Shown here: piece by piece, positions 10,831-21,976 of the stretch
Layout of the letters: the number at the start of each line of letters is the position of its first letter
Numbering within the stretch: the first letter of the stretch is position 1
From: Microbacterium oxydans
Lineage (GTDB): Bacteria; Actinomycetota; Actinomycetes; Actinomycetales; Microbacteriaceae
Assembly (NCBI RefSeq): GCF_006540085.1
Contig: NZ_BJOG01000008.1
Location: 1 to 64,000, forward strand
DNA: 64,000 nucleotides
Reading direction: 5' to 3'
Made by a program: the position numbers and the translations under genes
The notes under the pieces: generated by a model
What the model saw: only the letters and a program-made list of their open reading frames with translations
What the model was told of the DNA's origin: nothing
The model's database searches: none

Positions 10831-12038
10831 GTCGCCACCGCCCCGATCACGCGCGGATCGGCGGCATCGGGGTCGTCGATCACGGCGACGACCCTCCACT
10901 TGTCGAAGGCGGTGCACGGGTGGGAGAGCCCGAGACGGACGACATCGCCCACCGCGACCGTGTCATCGCCCGTGAGGCTCAGGAACGCATGCTGATCGTT
11001 CAGCGCCGTGATCTCCCCCCGCAGCCCCTGCGGGATCGGCAGATCCAGGTCGAAGGGCACATCGCGCCGTCCGGCGTCGAGGAGCGCAAGGCCGTCCTCG
11101 GGCTGCGACACCACCCGCGACCAGGCGTGCATCCCCGAGCGCAGAGGCGCGGTGCCGACGAGCGGTCCGAACGGAGACATGCGCGAGTAGAAGCCGTCGT
11201 CGTGGATCTGGAACGCCCCCGAACGCAGGACGACGTCCACGTCGTCCCCGGCGGCTGCGAGGACGGCGGCCGCCCGATCAGGGAAGGCGCTGCCTCCCGC
11301 GCTGAGAATCGGACGGAGACCGTGCGGGTACTCCAGTCGGGCGTGCAGATCCACGAGCGTCTGCAGGTACGCGTCGACGGCGGCGACCGAGGCATCGGAG
11401 CGATCGGGACCGAAGGGCCCCTCGTATCCCGCGACGCCGGCGAGGCGCAGCCCGGATGCGTCCGAGACGGCCTTCCCGATCCGCTCGCCCTCCTCCACGC
11501 TCCGTGCGCCCGTGCGGCCGTGCGCGCCGCCGAGTTCGACCAAGACATCGAGCGGACGCGCGGCATCGTGCATCCCCCGCGCGAGGATGGCCACTCCCTC
11601 GAGAGAGTCCGCCCAGCACAGCACGCGCAGGTCGGGGTCGGCTGCGAGCAGTGCCCCCAGGCGACGCACCGCAGTGAGATCGGTGACCGCGTTCGCGATC
11701 AGCACGGTCGAGACGCCCGCGTCGACGGCGACTTCGGCCTGCCAGGGCGTCGCCACGGAGATCCCCCATGCCCCCGCGTCGAGCAGTCGCTGCCAGAGGG
11801 CCGGAGCCATCGTGGTCTTGCCGTGTGGTGCGAGGAGCACCCGGCGCTCCCTCGCCCATGCGAAGACGGTCTCCTCGTTGTGCGCGAGGGCGCCCTCGTG
11901 CACCGTCAGCACCGGCGTCACCAGGTCGGAGAGATGCAGATCCGCATCCCCCACCTGCGAGAGGCGGAGTCCCGCTGCGTGCGCAGGAAAGCCCTTCGTC
12001 CAGGTGCCGAGAACGGGATCCGGAATTTGTAGAGGCAT
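10821..12038 (-). CDS. D-serine dehydratase-like PLP enzyme (DSD1/alanine racemase N-terminal fold)
   Basis: A 405-aa fold-type III PLP enzyme. The N-terminal barrel carries the PLP lysine K74 in APHGKTTMAP; the C-terminal domain has the DSD1 zinc signature HPC followed by TAFDKW near residue 375. Known members dehydrate D-serine or D-threonine/3-hydroxyaspartate to 2-oxoacids through an enamine/imine intermediate. The gene heads the minus-strand cluster, overlaps the fusion gene by 10 bp, and diverges from a RidA gene whose family destroys such imines, which supports a deaminating role. The exact D-amino acid is not readable. Confidence 0.85.
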   Translation of the reverse strand: MPLQIPDPVLGTWTKGFPAHAAGLRLSQVGDADLHLSDLVTPVLTVHEGALAHNEETVFAWARERRVLLAPHGKTTMAPALWQRLLDAGAWGISVATPWQAEVAVDAGVSTVLIANAVTDLTAVRRLGALLAADPDLRVLCWADSLEGVAILARGMHDAARPLDVLVELGGAHGRTGARSVEEGERIGKAVSDASGLRLAGVAGYEGPFGPDRSDASVAAVDAYLQTLVDLHARLEYPHGLRPILSAGGSAFPDRAAAVLAAAGDDVDVVLRSGAFQIHDDGFYSRMSPFGPLVGTAPLRSGMHAWSRVVSQPEDGLALLDAGRRDVPFDLDLPIPQGLRGEITALNDQHAFLSLTGDDTVAVGDVVRLGLSHPCTAFDKWRVVAVIDDPDAADPRVIGAVATCF

Positions 12039-12045
12039 CTAACAA
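12026..12045. promoter_or_regulatory. Possible weak ROK operator over the cluster promoter
   Basis: TTTGTAGA-ggca-TCTAACAA is an imperfect inverted repeat (6 of 8) whose right arm reads TTGTTAG on the minus strand, the same seven bases found in the arm of the strong ROK operator at 7465-7474. It overlaps the start of the D-serine dehydratase-like gene. Weak similarity; inference only. Confidence 0.3.
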
Positions 12046-12050
12046 TGCTA
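12045..12050 (-). promoter_or_regulatory. Leaderless-type -10 box (TAGCAT) for the D-amino-acid/amino-sugar cluster
   Basis: On the minus strand TAGCAT lies 6 nt before the ATG at 12038. It is adjacent to, and back to back with, the -10 box of the divergent RidA gene. Confidence 0.6.
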
Positions 12051-12051
12051 C

Positions 12052-12057
12052 TAGGCT
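12052..12057 (+). promoter_or_regulatory. Leaderless-type -10 box (TAGGCT) for the RidA gene
   Basis: TAGGCT lies 6 nt before the ATG at 12064. TTGTAG at 12027-12032 could serve as -35. The gap between the two divergent start codons is only 25 bp, so both mRNAs are probably leaderless. Confidence 0.6.
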
Positions 12058-12063
12058 GGCGGC

Positions 12064-12468
12064 ATGACCGCGAAGATCCGAGTTTCCACCGACGCCGCCC
12101 CCGCCCCCGCCCACACCTTCTCGCAGGGTATCCGCAAGGGCCCGTTCGTGCAGGTCTCCGGCCAGGGACCCGTGGACCCGAAGACCAACGAGTACCTGCA
12201 CCCCGGGGACGTCGCTGCCCAGACCACCCGCACGCTCGAGAACGTGAAGGCGATCGTCGAGGCGTCCGGCGCGACGTTCGACGACGTCGTCATGCTGCGC
12301 GTCTACCTGACCAAGCGCGAGGACTTCCCGATCATGAACGACGCGTACGGCGCCTTCGTGACCGCTCACACGACCAACGGCGTCCTGCCGTCGCGCACCA
12401 CGGTCTTCACCGGCCTTCCGCGCGAGGAGATGCTCGTCGAGATCGACGGCATCGCCATCATCGACTGA
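12064..12468 (+). CDS. RidA family reactive imine/enamine deaminase
   Basis: A 134-aa YjgF/YER057c/UK114 protein with the family order GPFVQVSGQGPVDP, QTTRTLENVKAIVEASG, and PSRTTVFTGLP, including the conserved Arg that binds the carboxylate. RidA enzymes hydrolyse 2-aminoacrylate and related imines made by PLP dehydratases. It diverges, 25 bp apart, from a D-serine dehydratase-like gene, an arrangement that fits detoxification of that enzyme's product. Confidence 0.9.
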   Translation: MTAKIRVSTDAAPAPAHTFSQGIRKGPFVQVSGQGPVDPKTNEYLHPGDVAAQTTRTLENVKAIVEASGATFDDVVMLRVYLTKREDFPIMNDAYGAFVTAHTTNGVLPSRTTVFTGLPREEMLVEIDGIAIID

Positions 12469-12576
12469 CGTCTGCGTTGCGGGGAGGCACGTTATCACGG
12501 ACCGTTGCCTCCCCGTTACCTCCCATCCCGTACCATTGGACGTCAGGACACGTTTGAGAGCCGGGGGGTGAAGTTC

Positions 12577-14067
12577 GTGACCGATCTGATTTCTGCGCCG
12601 GGCGCAGCAGCCGAGGCGCGTGGAGACGACTCCGCGCCCACTGCAGTGCTCGCGCCGACGGACGCTCCCACGGAGACCGTCCCGCCGACCACCGGTGACC
12701 AGCCGCTCGCCTGGGCTCCGATCGAACCGTCTCCCAAGAAACGTCGCCTCGGCCTCTGGATCGGCCTCGGGCTGGGAGTCGTCGCCCTCGGCGCCGGAGC
12801 CGCGTCGATGATCCTGATCGCACCGGGAACCACGGTCGCCGGGATCCCGGTCGGCTGGATGACTCCTGGCGCCGCCGCCGACGCCATCGACGCCCGCCTC
12901 GCTCAGACCGAGATCACGCTCACCGGCGCGGGAGACGGCACCGTCCTCACCGGCGCCGACCTCGGTGCGGACGTCGACGCCACCGCTCTCGCCGACAAGG
13001 CTTTCGCGGAGCACCCGCTGTGGAACCTCGGCACCTGGATGGGCGACCCCGTCCCCGCAGAGATCGCCTTCGACACCGCGAAGGCGGACGCCGCGCTGCG
13101 TGGCGCCGTGCCGACCAGCTTCGACGACCCGGTGGATGCCGGTGTCGTCTTCGATGCCGCCAGCGGCACCTTCGTGATCACACCGGCAGAGGCCGGAACA
13201 GGGATCGACCTCGCCGACCTCAACGCCGCCTTCACGGCAGCCGTCGAAGAGGGTCGCAGCGCGCTCGAGTACTCGGGAGACGCCGCGGAAGCCGCGCCGG
13301 CCGTCTCCGATGACGACGCCACCGCCACCGCCACCGCTCTCAACACGATGCTTCCCACCGTCGGCTTCTACGTCGGCGAGGAGCGGACCGTCCCGGTCGA
13401 TCCCGCCGTCGCCGCCTCCTGGCTCACGGTCGTCGATGACGACGGACAGCTGAGCATCAAGGCCGACCCCCAGGCGATCCAGGCCACCGTGGACAGTCTC
13501 CCCTCCGTCGTCGACCGCGCGCCGGTCAACGCGACCAACATCGTCGACTCCGCCGGCACCGTGCTCCGTGCGGAGCAGGAGGGTGCCACCGGTCGAGCGC
13601 TGGGAGACACGTCAGGCATCGCGGACCAGTTCGCCGAGCAGCTGGCAGCCGGAAACGGAGCCTTCGCGCTCTCGGTCACCGAGACGCCCTTCGAGACGGT
13701 GAACCTGTTCCGCCGCATCGACATCAACCTCAGTTCGCAGCGGGCCGTCCTCTACGAGAACGGCGCTGTCGTGAACTCGTGGGCCGTGTCCACCGGCCTG
13801 CCAGGGACTCTGACGCCCACCGGCAACTTCAAGGTGTTCGCGCACACGCGTATCCAGGACATGGGCTGCTACGAGGGCGCCCCGTACTGCACGAAGGACG
13901 TGCCCTGGATCACCTGGTTCGCTCCGAACATCGGCTTCCACGGCACGTACTGGCACAACAACTTCGGCCAGCGCATGAGCCACGGTTGCGTCAACCTGCC
14001 GATCGACCTCGCCAAGTACGTCTACGACTGGTCCCCCAAGGGGCTCGAGGTCTCCGTCCACTACTGA
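12577..14067 (+). CDS. L,D-transpeptidase with peptidoglycan-binding domains
   Basis: A 496-aa cell-wall enzyme. A cytoplasmic N-terminus rich in Thr/Pro ends in KKRR, followed by one membrane helix (about 58-80), then extracytoplasmic PG_binding_4-type domains (about 85-330) and a YkuD domain (about 365-496). The catalytic motif is HGTYW ... SHGCVNLP with the nucleophile C471. It forms 3-3 crosslinks in peptidoglycan or attaches proteins. A GTG at 12568 is also possible; GTG 12577 has the GGGGGG run about 8 bp upstream. A perfect hairpin terminator follows. Confidence 0.9.
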   Translation: MTDLISAPGAAAEARGDDSAPTAVLAPTDAPTETVPPTTGDQPLAWAPIEPSPKKRRLGLWIGLGLGVVALGAGAASMILIAPGTTVAGIPVGWMTPGAAADAIDARLAQTEITLTGAGDGTVLTGADLGADVDATALADKAFAEHPLWNLGTWMGDPVPAEIAFDTAKADAALRGAVPTSFDDPVDAGVVFDAASGTFVITPAEAGTGIDLADLNAAFTAAVEEGRSALEYSGDAAEAAPAVSDDDATATATALNTMLPTVGFYVGEERTVPVDPAVAASWLTVVDDDGQLSIKADPQAIQATVDSLPSVVDRAPVNATNIVDSAGTVLRAEQEGATGRALGDTSGIADQFAEQLAAGNGAFALSVTETPFETVNLFRRIDINLSSQRAVLYENGAVVNSWAVSTGLPGTLTPTGNFKVFAHTRIQDMGCYEGAPYCTKDVPWITWFAPNIGFHGTYWHNNFGQRMSHGCVNLPIDLAKYVYDWSPKGLEVSVHY

Positions 14068-14110
14068 CGAAGCGTTCCGCGCTCGCTCGGGCAGACGGGC
14101 CGAACACGAA

Positions 14111-14144
14111 GAAGGGGGCGGATGCCGAAGCATCCGCCCCCTTC
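14111..14144. terminator. Bidirectional terminator between L,D-transpeptidase and icd
   Basis: A perfect 15-bp stem (GAAGGGGGCGGATGC and its complement) with loop CGAA lies between two convergent genes, 7 bp from the icd stop. It can serve both strands. Confidence 0.85.
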
Positions 14145-14151
14145 GCTCGTC

Positions 14152-16371
<2,220 letters not shown>

Positions 16372-16534
16372 CGGGAGGTACTCCGTTCGCGGGGAAATTT
16401 GTCTCGATACCAAGATACCTGAGCCGGTCTGGCCCTGTGGTCCGCGCCTGCGACCGCCGACCACCCCATGTCGACGAACGGCCACAGAGAGGCGAAATCT
16501 TCGTCGGAAACGTGTCCCGCCTCTCCGGAGGGGT

Positions 16535-16540
16535 TAGCCT
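16535..16540 (+). promoter_or_regulatory. Leaderless-type -10 box (TAGCCT) for the 16547 gene
   Basis: TAGCCT lies 6 nt before the ATG at 16547, the same geometry as the other leaderless promoters in this window. Confidence 0.55.
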
Positions 16541-16546
16541 GGGTCC

Positions 16547-17005
16547 ATGTCCGAACTGCGCATGGTCAAACTCTCCGCTGCGACGATCGTCGCCGTGAAC
16601 AACCTGTCGCTCAAGCCCGGACAGGAGCAGTTCCTCGCTCCGGTCTCGTACGGGATCGCCGCGACCGTCATCAACCCGCAGACCTCCTGGCAGCGGGTGA
16701 TCCTGGACGGCAACGAGGTCGTCGGCTTCGTCAGCGCCAACTTCGACGACGAGGCCCCGGAGGAGCACTTCCGCTCCGTGCTGTGGCGCATCAACGTCGA
16801 CGCGGACGACCAGGGTCGCGGCGTCGGCCGCTTCGCCGTCGAGGCGCTCATCGACGAGGCGCGTGAACGCGGAGTCGACCACGTCAACGTGATCTACGAA
16901 GCCGGCGAGGACGGCCCGGAGGCCTTCTTCCGTCGCGTCGGCTTCACCCCCGTCGGGGAGACGGCCTACGGCGAGGTCATCGCCGAGATCCGGGTCACGT
17001 CCTAG
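16547..17005 (+). CDS. GNAT family N-acetyltransferase
   Basis: A 152-aa single-domain GNAT. The acetyl-CoA pyrophosphate loop is DDQGRGVGRFAVEAL near residue 88, followed by the late motif EDGPEAFFRRVGFTPVGE. The N-terminus resembles diamine/spermidine acetyltransferases (weak). The acceptor cannot be deduced. It stands alone, diverging from icd. Confidence 0.85.
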   Translation: MSELRMVKLSAATIVAVNNLSLKPGQEQFLAPVSYGIAATVINPQTSWQRVILDGNEVVGFVSANFDDEAPEEHFRSVLWRINVDADDQGRGVGRFAVEALIDEARERGVDHVNVIYEAGEDGPEAFFRRVGFTPVGETAYGEVIAEIRVTS

Positions 17006-17017
17006 ACCGGGCGGCGG

Positions 17018-17046
17018 GGTCTCGAATCCCCTCCCCCATCGAGACC
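17018..17046. terminator. Hairpin in the convergent gap after the GNAT gene
   Basis: GGTCTCGA and its complement TCGAGACC form an 8-bp stem around a 13-nt pyrimidine-rich loop. No T-run follows. Confidence 0.4.
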
Positions 17047-17059
17047 TCGTCGCCCTTCA

Positions 17060-17075
17060 CTCCCCTTCGGGGGAG
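17060..17075. terminator. UUCG-loop hairpin between convergent genes
   Basis: CTCCCC-TTCG-GGGGAG forms a stable UUCG tetraloop hairpin in the gap between the GNAT gene and the minus-strand coiled-coil gene. Confidence 0.55.
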
Positions 17076-17099
17076 CGCTCTCACAGCCCTGGCGGGTTC

Positions 17100-17918
17100 T
17101 CAGGAACGGTCGTCGGGGGTGCCCCCGGGTTTCCGCCGGCTCGTCCACGATGAGAGAGCGGCCGCGGCCGCTCCGGCAGCGCGATCGATGGCCTCGGCGG
17201 AACGGTTCAGCATGTCTTGAGCGGCGTCCTGCCACGCCGGCGTCGCCGGCGCCTCCCCCGCGTGCACCTTCGCGGCGTGTTCGGCGGCTTCGAACGCCCG
17301 CTCGAGCTCGGCGACAGCGTCACGATAGGCGGCGAACTCAGCCGGGGTGATGCGTCCGGAGGCCGCGCGGCGCATCTCCGTCGCGTGTCCGGCGGCACGG
17401 AAGTATGCGGCCGTCTCCGCGGACTTCACGTCGGTCATCGCCGGATAGGAGATCTGCAGAGCGGGGTCGGTCTCGTAACGCATCCAGCGTGCCGTCACTG
17501 CGTCATGCGCGGCGTGGAGTCGCTCGATCGGGCGCGGCTCCGCCGCGGAAGGCACGGCGGCGCGAGCCGCGTTCAGCCGCACCTGGCGCGCGCGCACATC
17601 GGCCGACGCGGCCTTCGCATCGCGCTCCCGCTCCTTCAGCATCCGCCGAGCCCCTGCCACCTGTTCGGGCGTCGCTCGCTGGGCCGCCCGCTCCGCCGTG
17701 ACGCGAGCCAGGTCGGCGCGCGCGATCTTCCACGCGGTGCGCCGCTCGGCGGCGACCAGCTGTGCCTCTCTCAGATCGTGGCGGGCGGCATCGACCGCGA
17801 GCCTGCGTCCGCTCACCGTGCTGTTGCGACGTCGCATTCCCATCACACCCACCGTTCCCGCGGCGACTGCCGTCGGCGCGATCCACCACCACTCGGCGAC
17901 GAGCAGCAGGGGGTCCAT
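17100..17918 (-). CDS. Hypothetical membrane-anchored coiled-coil protein
   Basis: Not recognised. It has 272 aa: a single N-terminal hydrophobic helix (residues ~5-28), a basic RRR stop, then a highly charged, Ala-rich region with heptad patterns (about 40-115) and a further helical stretch to about 250. The composition fits a membrane-tethered coiled coil facing the cytoplasm. A leaderless-type -10 lies before its ATG. The gene follows a long perfect inverted repeat. Confidence 0.7.
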   Translation of the reverse strand: MDPLLLVAEWWWIAPTAVAAGTVGVMGMRRRNSTVSGRRLAVDAARHDLREAQLVAAERRTAWKIARADLARVTAERAAQRATPEQVAGARRMLKERERDAKAASADVRARQVRLNAARAAVPSAAEPRPIERLHAAHDAVTARWMRYETDPALQISYPAMTDVKSAETAAYFRAAGHATEMRRAASGRITPAEFAAYRDAVAELERAFEAAEHAAKVHAGEAPATPAWQDAAQDMLNRSAEAIDRAAGAAAAALSSWTSRRKPGGTPDDRS

Positions 17919-17924
17919 ACCTCG

Positions 17925-17930
17925 ATGCTA
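17925..17930 (-). promoter_or_regulatory. Leaderless-type -10 box (TAGCAT) for the coiled-coil gene
   Basis: On the minus strand TAGCAT lies 6 nt before the ATG at 17918. Confidence 0.5.
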
Positions 17931-17945
17931 CCCAGACGCAGACGA

Positions 17946-18005
17946 CTTCCGGTCGCGATATGACAGCTCAACTGCGCCAGACGGCTGTCATATCGCGACC
18001 GGAAG
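17946..18005. repeat. Perfect 22-bp inverted repeat with 16-nt loop
   Basis: The left arm 17946-17967 starts CTTCCGGTCGCGATATGAC and is matched without error by the right arm 17984-18005. The arms are AT-richer at the centre (GATATGACA) than the surroundings. It lies between the ABC exporter stop and the upstream region of the coiled-coil gene. No T-run follows on either strand, and such long perfect arms exceed typical terminators, so an interspersed palindromic element or a protein-binding site is as likely as a terminator. Confidence 0.85.
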
Positions 18006-18012
18006 AGGCAGA

Positions 18013-19827
18013 TCAGACGAGGGTCTCCTGCCAGGCCGCATGCAGCTGCGCGAACTTGCCGGTACCGCCGATCAGGGCAGCGGGAGTGTCGTCCTCGATG
18101 ATGCGGCCGTGCTCCATCACCAGCACCCTGTCGGCGATCGCGACCGTCGACAGGCGGTGCGCGATGATGATCGCCGTGCGGTCCCTGAGGAGGGTCTGCA
18201 ACGCATCCTGGATCAAGCGCTCGGATGGGATGTCCAGCGAAGCCGTCGCCTCGTCGAGGATCAGCACCGCGGGGTCGGCGAGGAAAGCCCGGGCGAACGA
18301 GATGAGCTGACGCTGCCCCGCCGACACCCGACCACCGCGCTTGTTCACATCGGTGCCGTATCCGTCGGGCAGCGACGAGATGAACCCGTCGGCGCCCACG
18401 GCCCGTGCCGCGGCCTTGATCTCGTCGAGCGTCGCATCCGGCTTGCCGAGCGCGATGTTGTCGGCGACGGTGCCGCTGAACAGGTAGGCCTCCTGCGTGA
18501 CCATGACGATCGCGCGGCGGAGGTCCTTCGGGTGCAGCGACCGCAGATCGACGCCGTCGAGCGTGACCCGCCCTTGGGAGGGGTCATAGAAGCGCGAGAT
18601 GAGCTTGGCGAGCGTCGACTTCCCGGCGCCGGTCGTTCCGACGAGGGCGATCGTCTGCCCCGCCGGGATGTCGAGGGAAAAGTTCGGGAGGATCGTCTTC
18701 TCTCCGTTGTATCCGAAGGTCACCTCGTCGAACTCGACATGCCCACGGGACTCCCACAGGTCGACGGGGTTCTCGGGGTCGGGAACCGTCGGCACCTCCT
18801 CGAGCACGCCCGAGACCTTCTCCAGCGCGGCCGTGGCCGACTGATAGGAGTTCAGGAACATCGCGATCTCCTGCATCGGCGCGAAGAAGTTGCGGACGTA
18901 GAGCACTGCCGACAGCAGCACACCCACGGTCAGCGCACCCTCGGAGACGCGGATGCCTCCCCACAGCACGACGATGCCGAGCACGAGGGCCGCGACGCCC
19001 ATCAGGCCGGGCTCGAACGTGCCGAACAGCAGCATCGAGCGACGGTTGACGTCGCGGTAGTCGCCAGCGATCTCCTGGAACGCCTTGTCGTTGCGCGGCT
19101 CCTTGCGGAACGCCTTGACGGCGCGGATGCCGGTCATCGTCTCGACGAACTGCACGATCACCTTCGCACTGATCACGCGCGACTCGCGGTAGACGAGCTG
19201 CGAGCGCGAGTAGAACCAGCGCATCAGGTAGAACAGCGGCACTCCGCCGATCGCCAGGATCAGGCCCGACTGCCAGTCCCAGAAGCACAGCGCGATGAAG
19301 GTGAACAGCCCGAAGAGCACGCCGGAGACGAGTTCGTTCAGGCCACCGTCGAGCAGCTCCTTGATCGAGTCGAGGTCGCTGGTCTGACGGGAGATGATGC
19401 GCCCCGACGTGTACGACTCGTGGAACTCCAGGCTCAGGCGCTGGGTGTGCAGGAAGATGCGCTTGCGCAGGTCCAGCAGCACCGCCTGCGTGAGCTTGGC
19501 CGCGATGATCACGTACCAGGCGATCAGCACCGCAGCGAGGGCACCGGCCAGCAGGTAGATGCCTCCGATCATGAACGTCGGCATCCAGTCGGCACGCTCG
19601 ATCACCGCAGGCAGCGCTCGGTCGAGGCCCAGGCTGATGAGGATGGGGCCGGCGACCTGGAGCGCGGTCGACACGACCAGCACCGCGGCGGCGAGCACGA
19701 TCCTCGGCTTCAAGGGGCTGACCAGGGATCCGAGCAGTCGGAGGGATCGACGACGGATCTCCCTGCTCTCCTCGCGGGTGTACTCGGAACGATCCTCGTT
19801 CCTGGTTCCGGTGATGGCGGAGCTCAT
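18013..19827 (-). CDS. ABC exporter half-transporter (catalytic Walker B subunit)
   Basis: A 604-aa type IV ABC exporter: six-helix membrane domain (about 35-330) and an ATPase domain with Walker [10 protein letters not shown], signature VSAGQ instead of LSGGQ, Walker [13 protein letters not shown] with the catalytic Glu, and H-loop IIAHRLST. It overlaps the next half-transporter by 4 bp (ATGA). The altered signature here pairs with the altered Walker B of the partner, the hallmark of heterodimeric exporters with one degenerate ATP site. Substrates of such pairs are usually drugs, lipids or peptides; none can be named. Confidence 0.93.
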   Translation of the reverse strand: MSSAITGTRNEDRSEYTREESREIRRRSLRLLGSLVSPLKPRIVLAAAVLVVSTALQVAGPILISLGLDRALPAVIERADWMPTFMIGGIYLLAGALAAVLIAWYVIIAAKLTQAVLLDLRKRIFLHTQRLSLEFHESYTSGRIISRQTSDLDSIKELLDGGLNELVSGVLFGLFTFIALCFWDWQSGLILAIGGVPLFYLMRWFYSRSQLVYRESRVISAKVIVQFVETMTGIRAVKAFRKEPRNDKAFQEIAGDYRDVNRRSMLLFGTFEPGLMGVAALVLGIVVLWGGIRVSEGALTVGVLLSAVLYVRNFFAPMQEIAMFLNSYQSATAALEKVSGVLEEVPTVPDPENPVDLWESRGHVEFDEVTFGYNGEKTILPNFSLDIPAGQTIALVGTTGAGKSTLAKLISRFYDPSQGRVTLDGVDLRSLHPKDLRRAIVMVTQEAYLFSGTVADNIALGKPDATLDEIKAAARAVGADGFISSLPDGYGTDVNKRGGRVSAGQRQLISFARAFLADPAVLILDEATASLDIPSERLIQDALQTLLRDRTAIIIAHRLSTVAIADRVLVMEHGRIIEDDTPAALIGGTGKFAQLHAAWQETLV

Positions 19828-21755
19828 CGCTGCACCTCCTTCTCGGTGATGGGGTCTTCGTCGGCGGCCTGCATCCCGAGGCCCGCACGGACCTCTTCAT
19901 CGATCTCGGACTGCTCATCGCGGATCACCGGGATCGTCCCGGTGCGCGCCGCCTCCTCCGCCTCGAGGCTGGAGATGACATGACGGTAGTGCCGACTGGT
20001 CTTCAGCAGCTCGGAGTGCGTGCCCACCGCCGTCACGCGACCGGCCTCGAGCAGGGCGACGCGATCGGCGAGCGCGACGGTCGAAGGGCGGTGCGCCACG
20101 ATCAGGGCGGTGGTGTCGGCGAGCACGTGCCGCAGCGCCTCCTCCACGAGGGCCTCGGTGTCGACGTCGAGCGCCGACAGCGGGTCGTCGAGCACGAGCA
20201 CCTTCGGATTCGCCGCCACCGCACGGGCGAGGGCGAGCCGCTGGCGCTGACCGCCGGAGAGGCTGAGCCCCTCCTCGCCGATCACCGTCTCGACGCCGTC
20301 TGGCAGGGAATCCACGAACGAGGCCTGAGCGACGTCGAGAGCTTCGCGCAGCACACGCTCGCCCTCTTCGCCGTGCACGTCGAGCTCGGCACGACCGAGC
20401 AGCACGTTCTCCCGGACCGTCGCCGAGAACAGCGTCGCGTCTTCGAACGCCATGGCGATGTGCCGACGGAGCTCTGACAGCGGCAGGTCGCGCACGTCGA
20501 CGCCGTCGAGGGTGACCCTGCCTCCCGTCACGTCGTACAGACGCGTGGGCAGCGTGGTGAGGGTGGTCTTGCCGCTGCCGGTGAGACCGACCAGCGCCAT
20601 GGTCTCCCCTGGTCGCAGCACCAGGTCGATGCCGTCGAGCAGGTCGCGTTCGTGCGCGCCGGCGTCCTGATAGCGGAAGTGCGCGTTCTCGAACGTGAGC
20701 TCTCCGCGCGGGTTCTCGATGTGCACCGGGTGCTCGGGGTCGGTGATGGTGTTGGTCTCCGAGAAGATGTCGAACACGCGGTCGGTCGCCGTGCGCGCAT
20801 CGAGCATGAACGAGAACAGGAAGCCGATCGACTCGATGGGCCAGCGCAGCACGACGGCCATCGCGAAGAAGGCGAACAGTTGCGCCTCGCCGATCTGCCC
20901 GACGGAGATCAGCCAGATGCCGGACATCAGGCTGAGGCCGAACGCGATCTGCGGCATGAGGTCGAGCCAGAACCAGATCGACGCGATCGCACCGGCCTTG
21001 CTCATCTCGGTCTCGCGCAGCGTCTCGGCCTGCCTGCTGAAGCGGCTCAGGGCGTGCTTGCCGCGCCCGAACGCCTTCAGCACGCGGATCCCGTGCACGC
21101 TCTCCTCGACGCTGGTCGCGAGGTCACCGGCCTGATCCTGGCTGCGGCGGGTGAGGGCGCCGTAGCGCTTCTCGAACAGGTAGCCGCGGATCCACAGCGG
21201 GATCGCCGTGACCAGGAAGATCGTGCCCAGCAGCCAGTGCCACCGGAACAGCAGCACGGAGCCGATGATGATCGTGAGGATGTTGACGACCAGCAGCACG
21301 AGGCCGAACGCGAGCCAGCGGCGGATGAGGCCGATGTCCTGCATCATGCGGCTGAGCAGCTGTCCTGAGCCCCACCGGTCGTGGAAGGACACCGGGAGGG
21401 TCTGCAGGCTCGAGTAGAGCTCCGTGCGCATCTTGTACTCGACCTGCGTGGCCGGGTTGAGCACGAACTGACGTCGCAGCCATACCATGAGGGCCTCGCC
21501 CAGGGCGAGCGCGAACACGGCGACAGCACCCCAGATGATGGCGCTGATCTCACCCGAACGGACGGGTCCGCTGATGATCTGCTCGAGGACGATCGGGATC
21601 ATCAGGGCGATGACGGCGGCGATGAGCGCGCTGGCGGCACCGCCGGCGAGCCGCCAGATTACCGGCTTCACGAAGGGCTTCAGGCGCCACAGTGCGGCCG
21701 GAGTGGAAAGGGTCGATGAAGGCGAGGGATTCTGCGCGGAAGGCGAGGAGGACAT
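19824..21755 (-). CDS. ABC exporter half-transporter (degenerate Walker B subunit)
   Basis: A 643-aa ABC exporter. Its membrane domain (about 35-325) precedes an ATPase with Walker [10 protein letters not shown], canonical signature LSGGQ, Walker [13 protein letters not shown] in which the catalytic Glu is Asp, and IVAHRPST. It is the first structural gene of the exporter operon; the 4-bp overlap with its partner ensures equal synthesis. A 21-codon leader ORF and a hairpin lie between the promoter and this start, which suggests translation-dependent control of expression. Confidence 0.93.
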   Translation of the reverse strand: MSSSPSAQNPSPSSTLSTPAALWRLKPFVKPVIWRLAGGAASALIAAVIALMIPIVLEQIISGPVRSGEISAIIWGAVAVFALALGEALMVWLRRQFVLNPATQVEYKMRTELYSSLQTLPVSFHDRWGSGQLLSRMMQDIGLIRRWLAFGLVLLVVNILTIIIGSVLLFRWHWLLGTIFLVTAIPLWIRGYLFEKRYGALTRRSQDQAGDLATSVEESVHGIRVLKAFGRGKHALSRFSRQAETLRETEMSKAGAIASIWFWLDLMPQIAFGLSLMSGIWLISVGQIGEAQLFAFFAMAVVLRWPIESIGFLFSFMLDARTATDRVFDIFSETNTITDPEHPVHIENPRGELTFENAHFRYQDAGAHERDLLDGIDLVLRPGETMALVGLTGSGKTTLTTLPTRLYDVTGGRVTLDGVDVRDLPLSELRRHIAMAFEDATLFSATVRENVLLGRAELDVHGEEGERVLREALDVAQASFVDSLPDGVETVIGEEGLSLSGGQRQRLALARAVAANPKVLVLDDPLSALDVDTEALVEEALRHVLADTTALIVAHRPSTVALADRVALLEAGRVTAVGTHSELLKTSRHYRHVISSLEAEEAARTGTIPVIRDEQSEIDEEVRAGLGMQAADEDPITEKEVQR

Positions 21756-21799
21756 GTCTCTCAGACGAGTTTCGTATGGACAGCGGTTGCGGAAGGGGA

Positions 21800-21835
21800 C
21801 GGATGCGAGAGCGGACCCACAGGGTCCGGCATCCG
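21800..21835 (-). promoter_or_regulatory. Two-part hairpin between leader ORF and ABC exporter
   Basis: An outer stem CGGATGC/GCATCCG (21800-21806 with 21829-21835) encloses an inner stem GGACCC-aca-GGGTCC (21813-21827). It lies downstream of the leader ORF stop and upstream of the exporter start at 21755, the position of an attenuator or ribosome-accessibility switch. Confidence 0.5.
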
Positions 21836-21857
21836 ACGGAGAAGGGGCGGGGTGGCT

Positions 21858-21923
21858 CTAGGAGAGCGGACGCGCCGGGGTCGAGCCGAGAGCTGCGATC
21901 CGCGCGGTGGCGATCGTGAACAT
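21858..21923 (-). CDS. Short leader ORF (21 codons) upstream of ABC exporter
   Basis: It encodes MFTIATARIAALGSTPARPL plus Ser, then TAG. The ATG is preceded by GAGGAGG with 5-nt spacing, the best Shine-Dalgarno in the neighbourhood, in contrast to the weak GAGAG before the exporter ATG. No known leader peptide was recognised. Its place, about 45 nt after a likely transcription start and just before a hairpin, fits a regulatory upstream ORF of the kind that controls drug exporters by ribosome stalling (inference). The region 21756-22066 holds no other gene. Confidence 0.6.
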   Translation of the reverse strand: MFTIATARIAALGSTPARPLS

Positions 21924-21976
21924 GGTGTCCTCCTCAGGGGCTCGGCGATGTCGTCCGGTTGGCGCGACAGCCCACC

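Noticed and set aside
17018..17046. tRNA T-arm-like sequence (GGGGTCTCGAATCCCC)
   Set aside because: No acceptor, D or anticodon arm can be formed around it; the stretch fits a hairpin between convergent genes.
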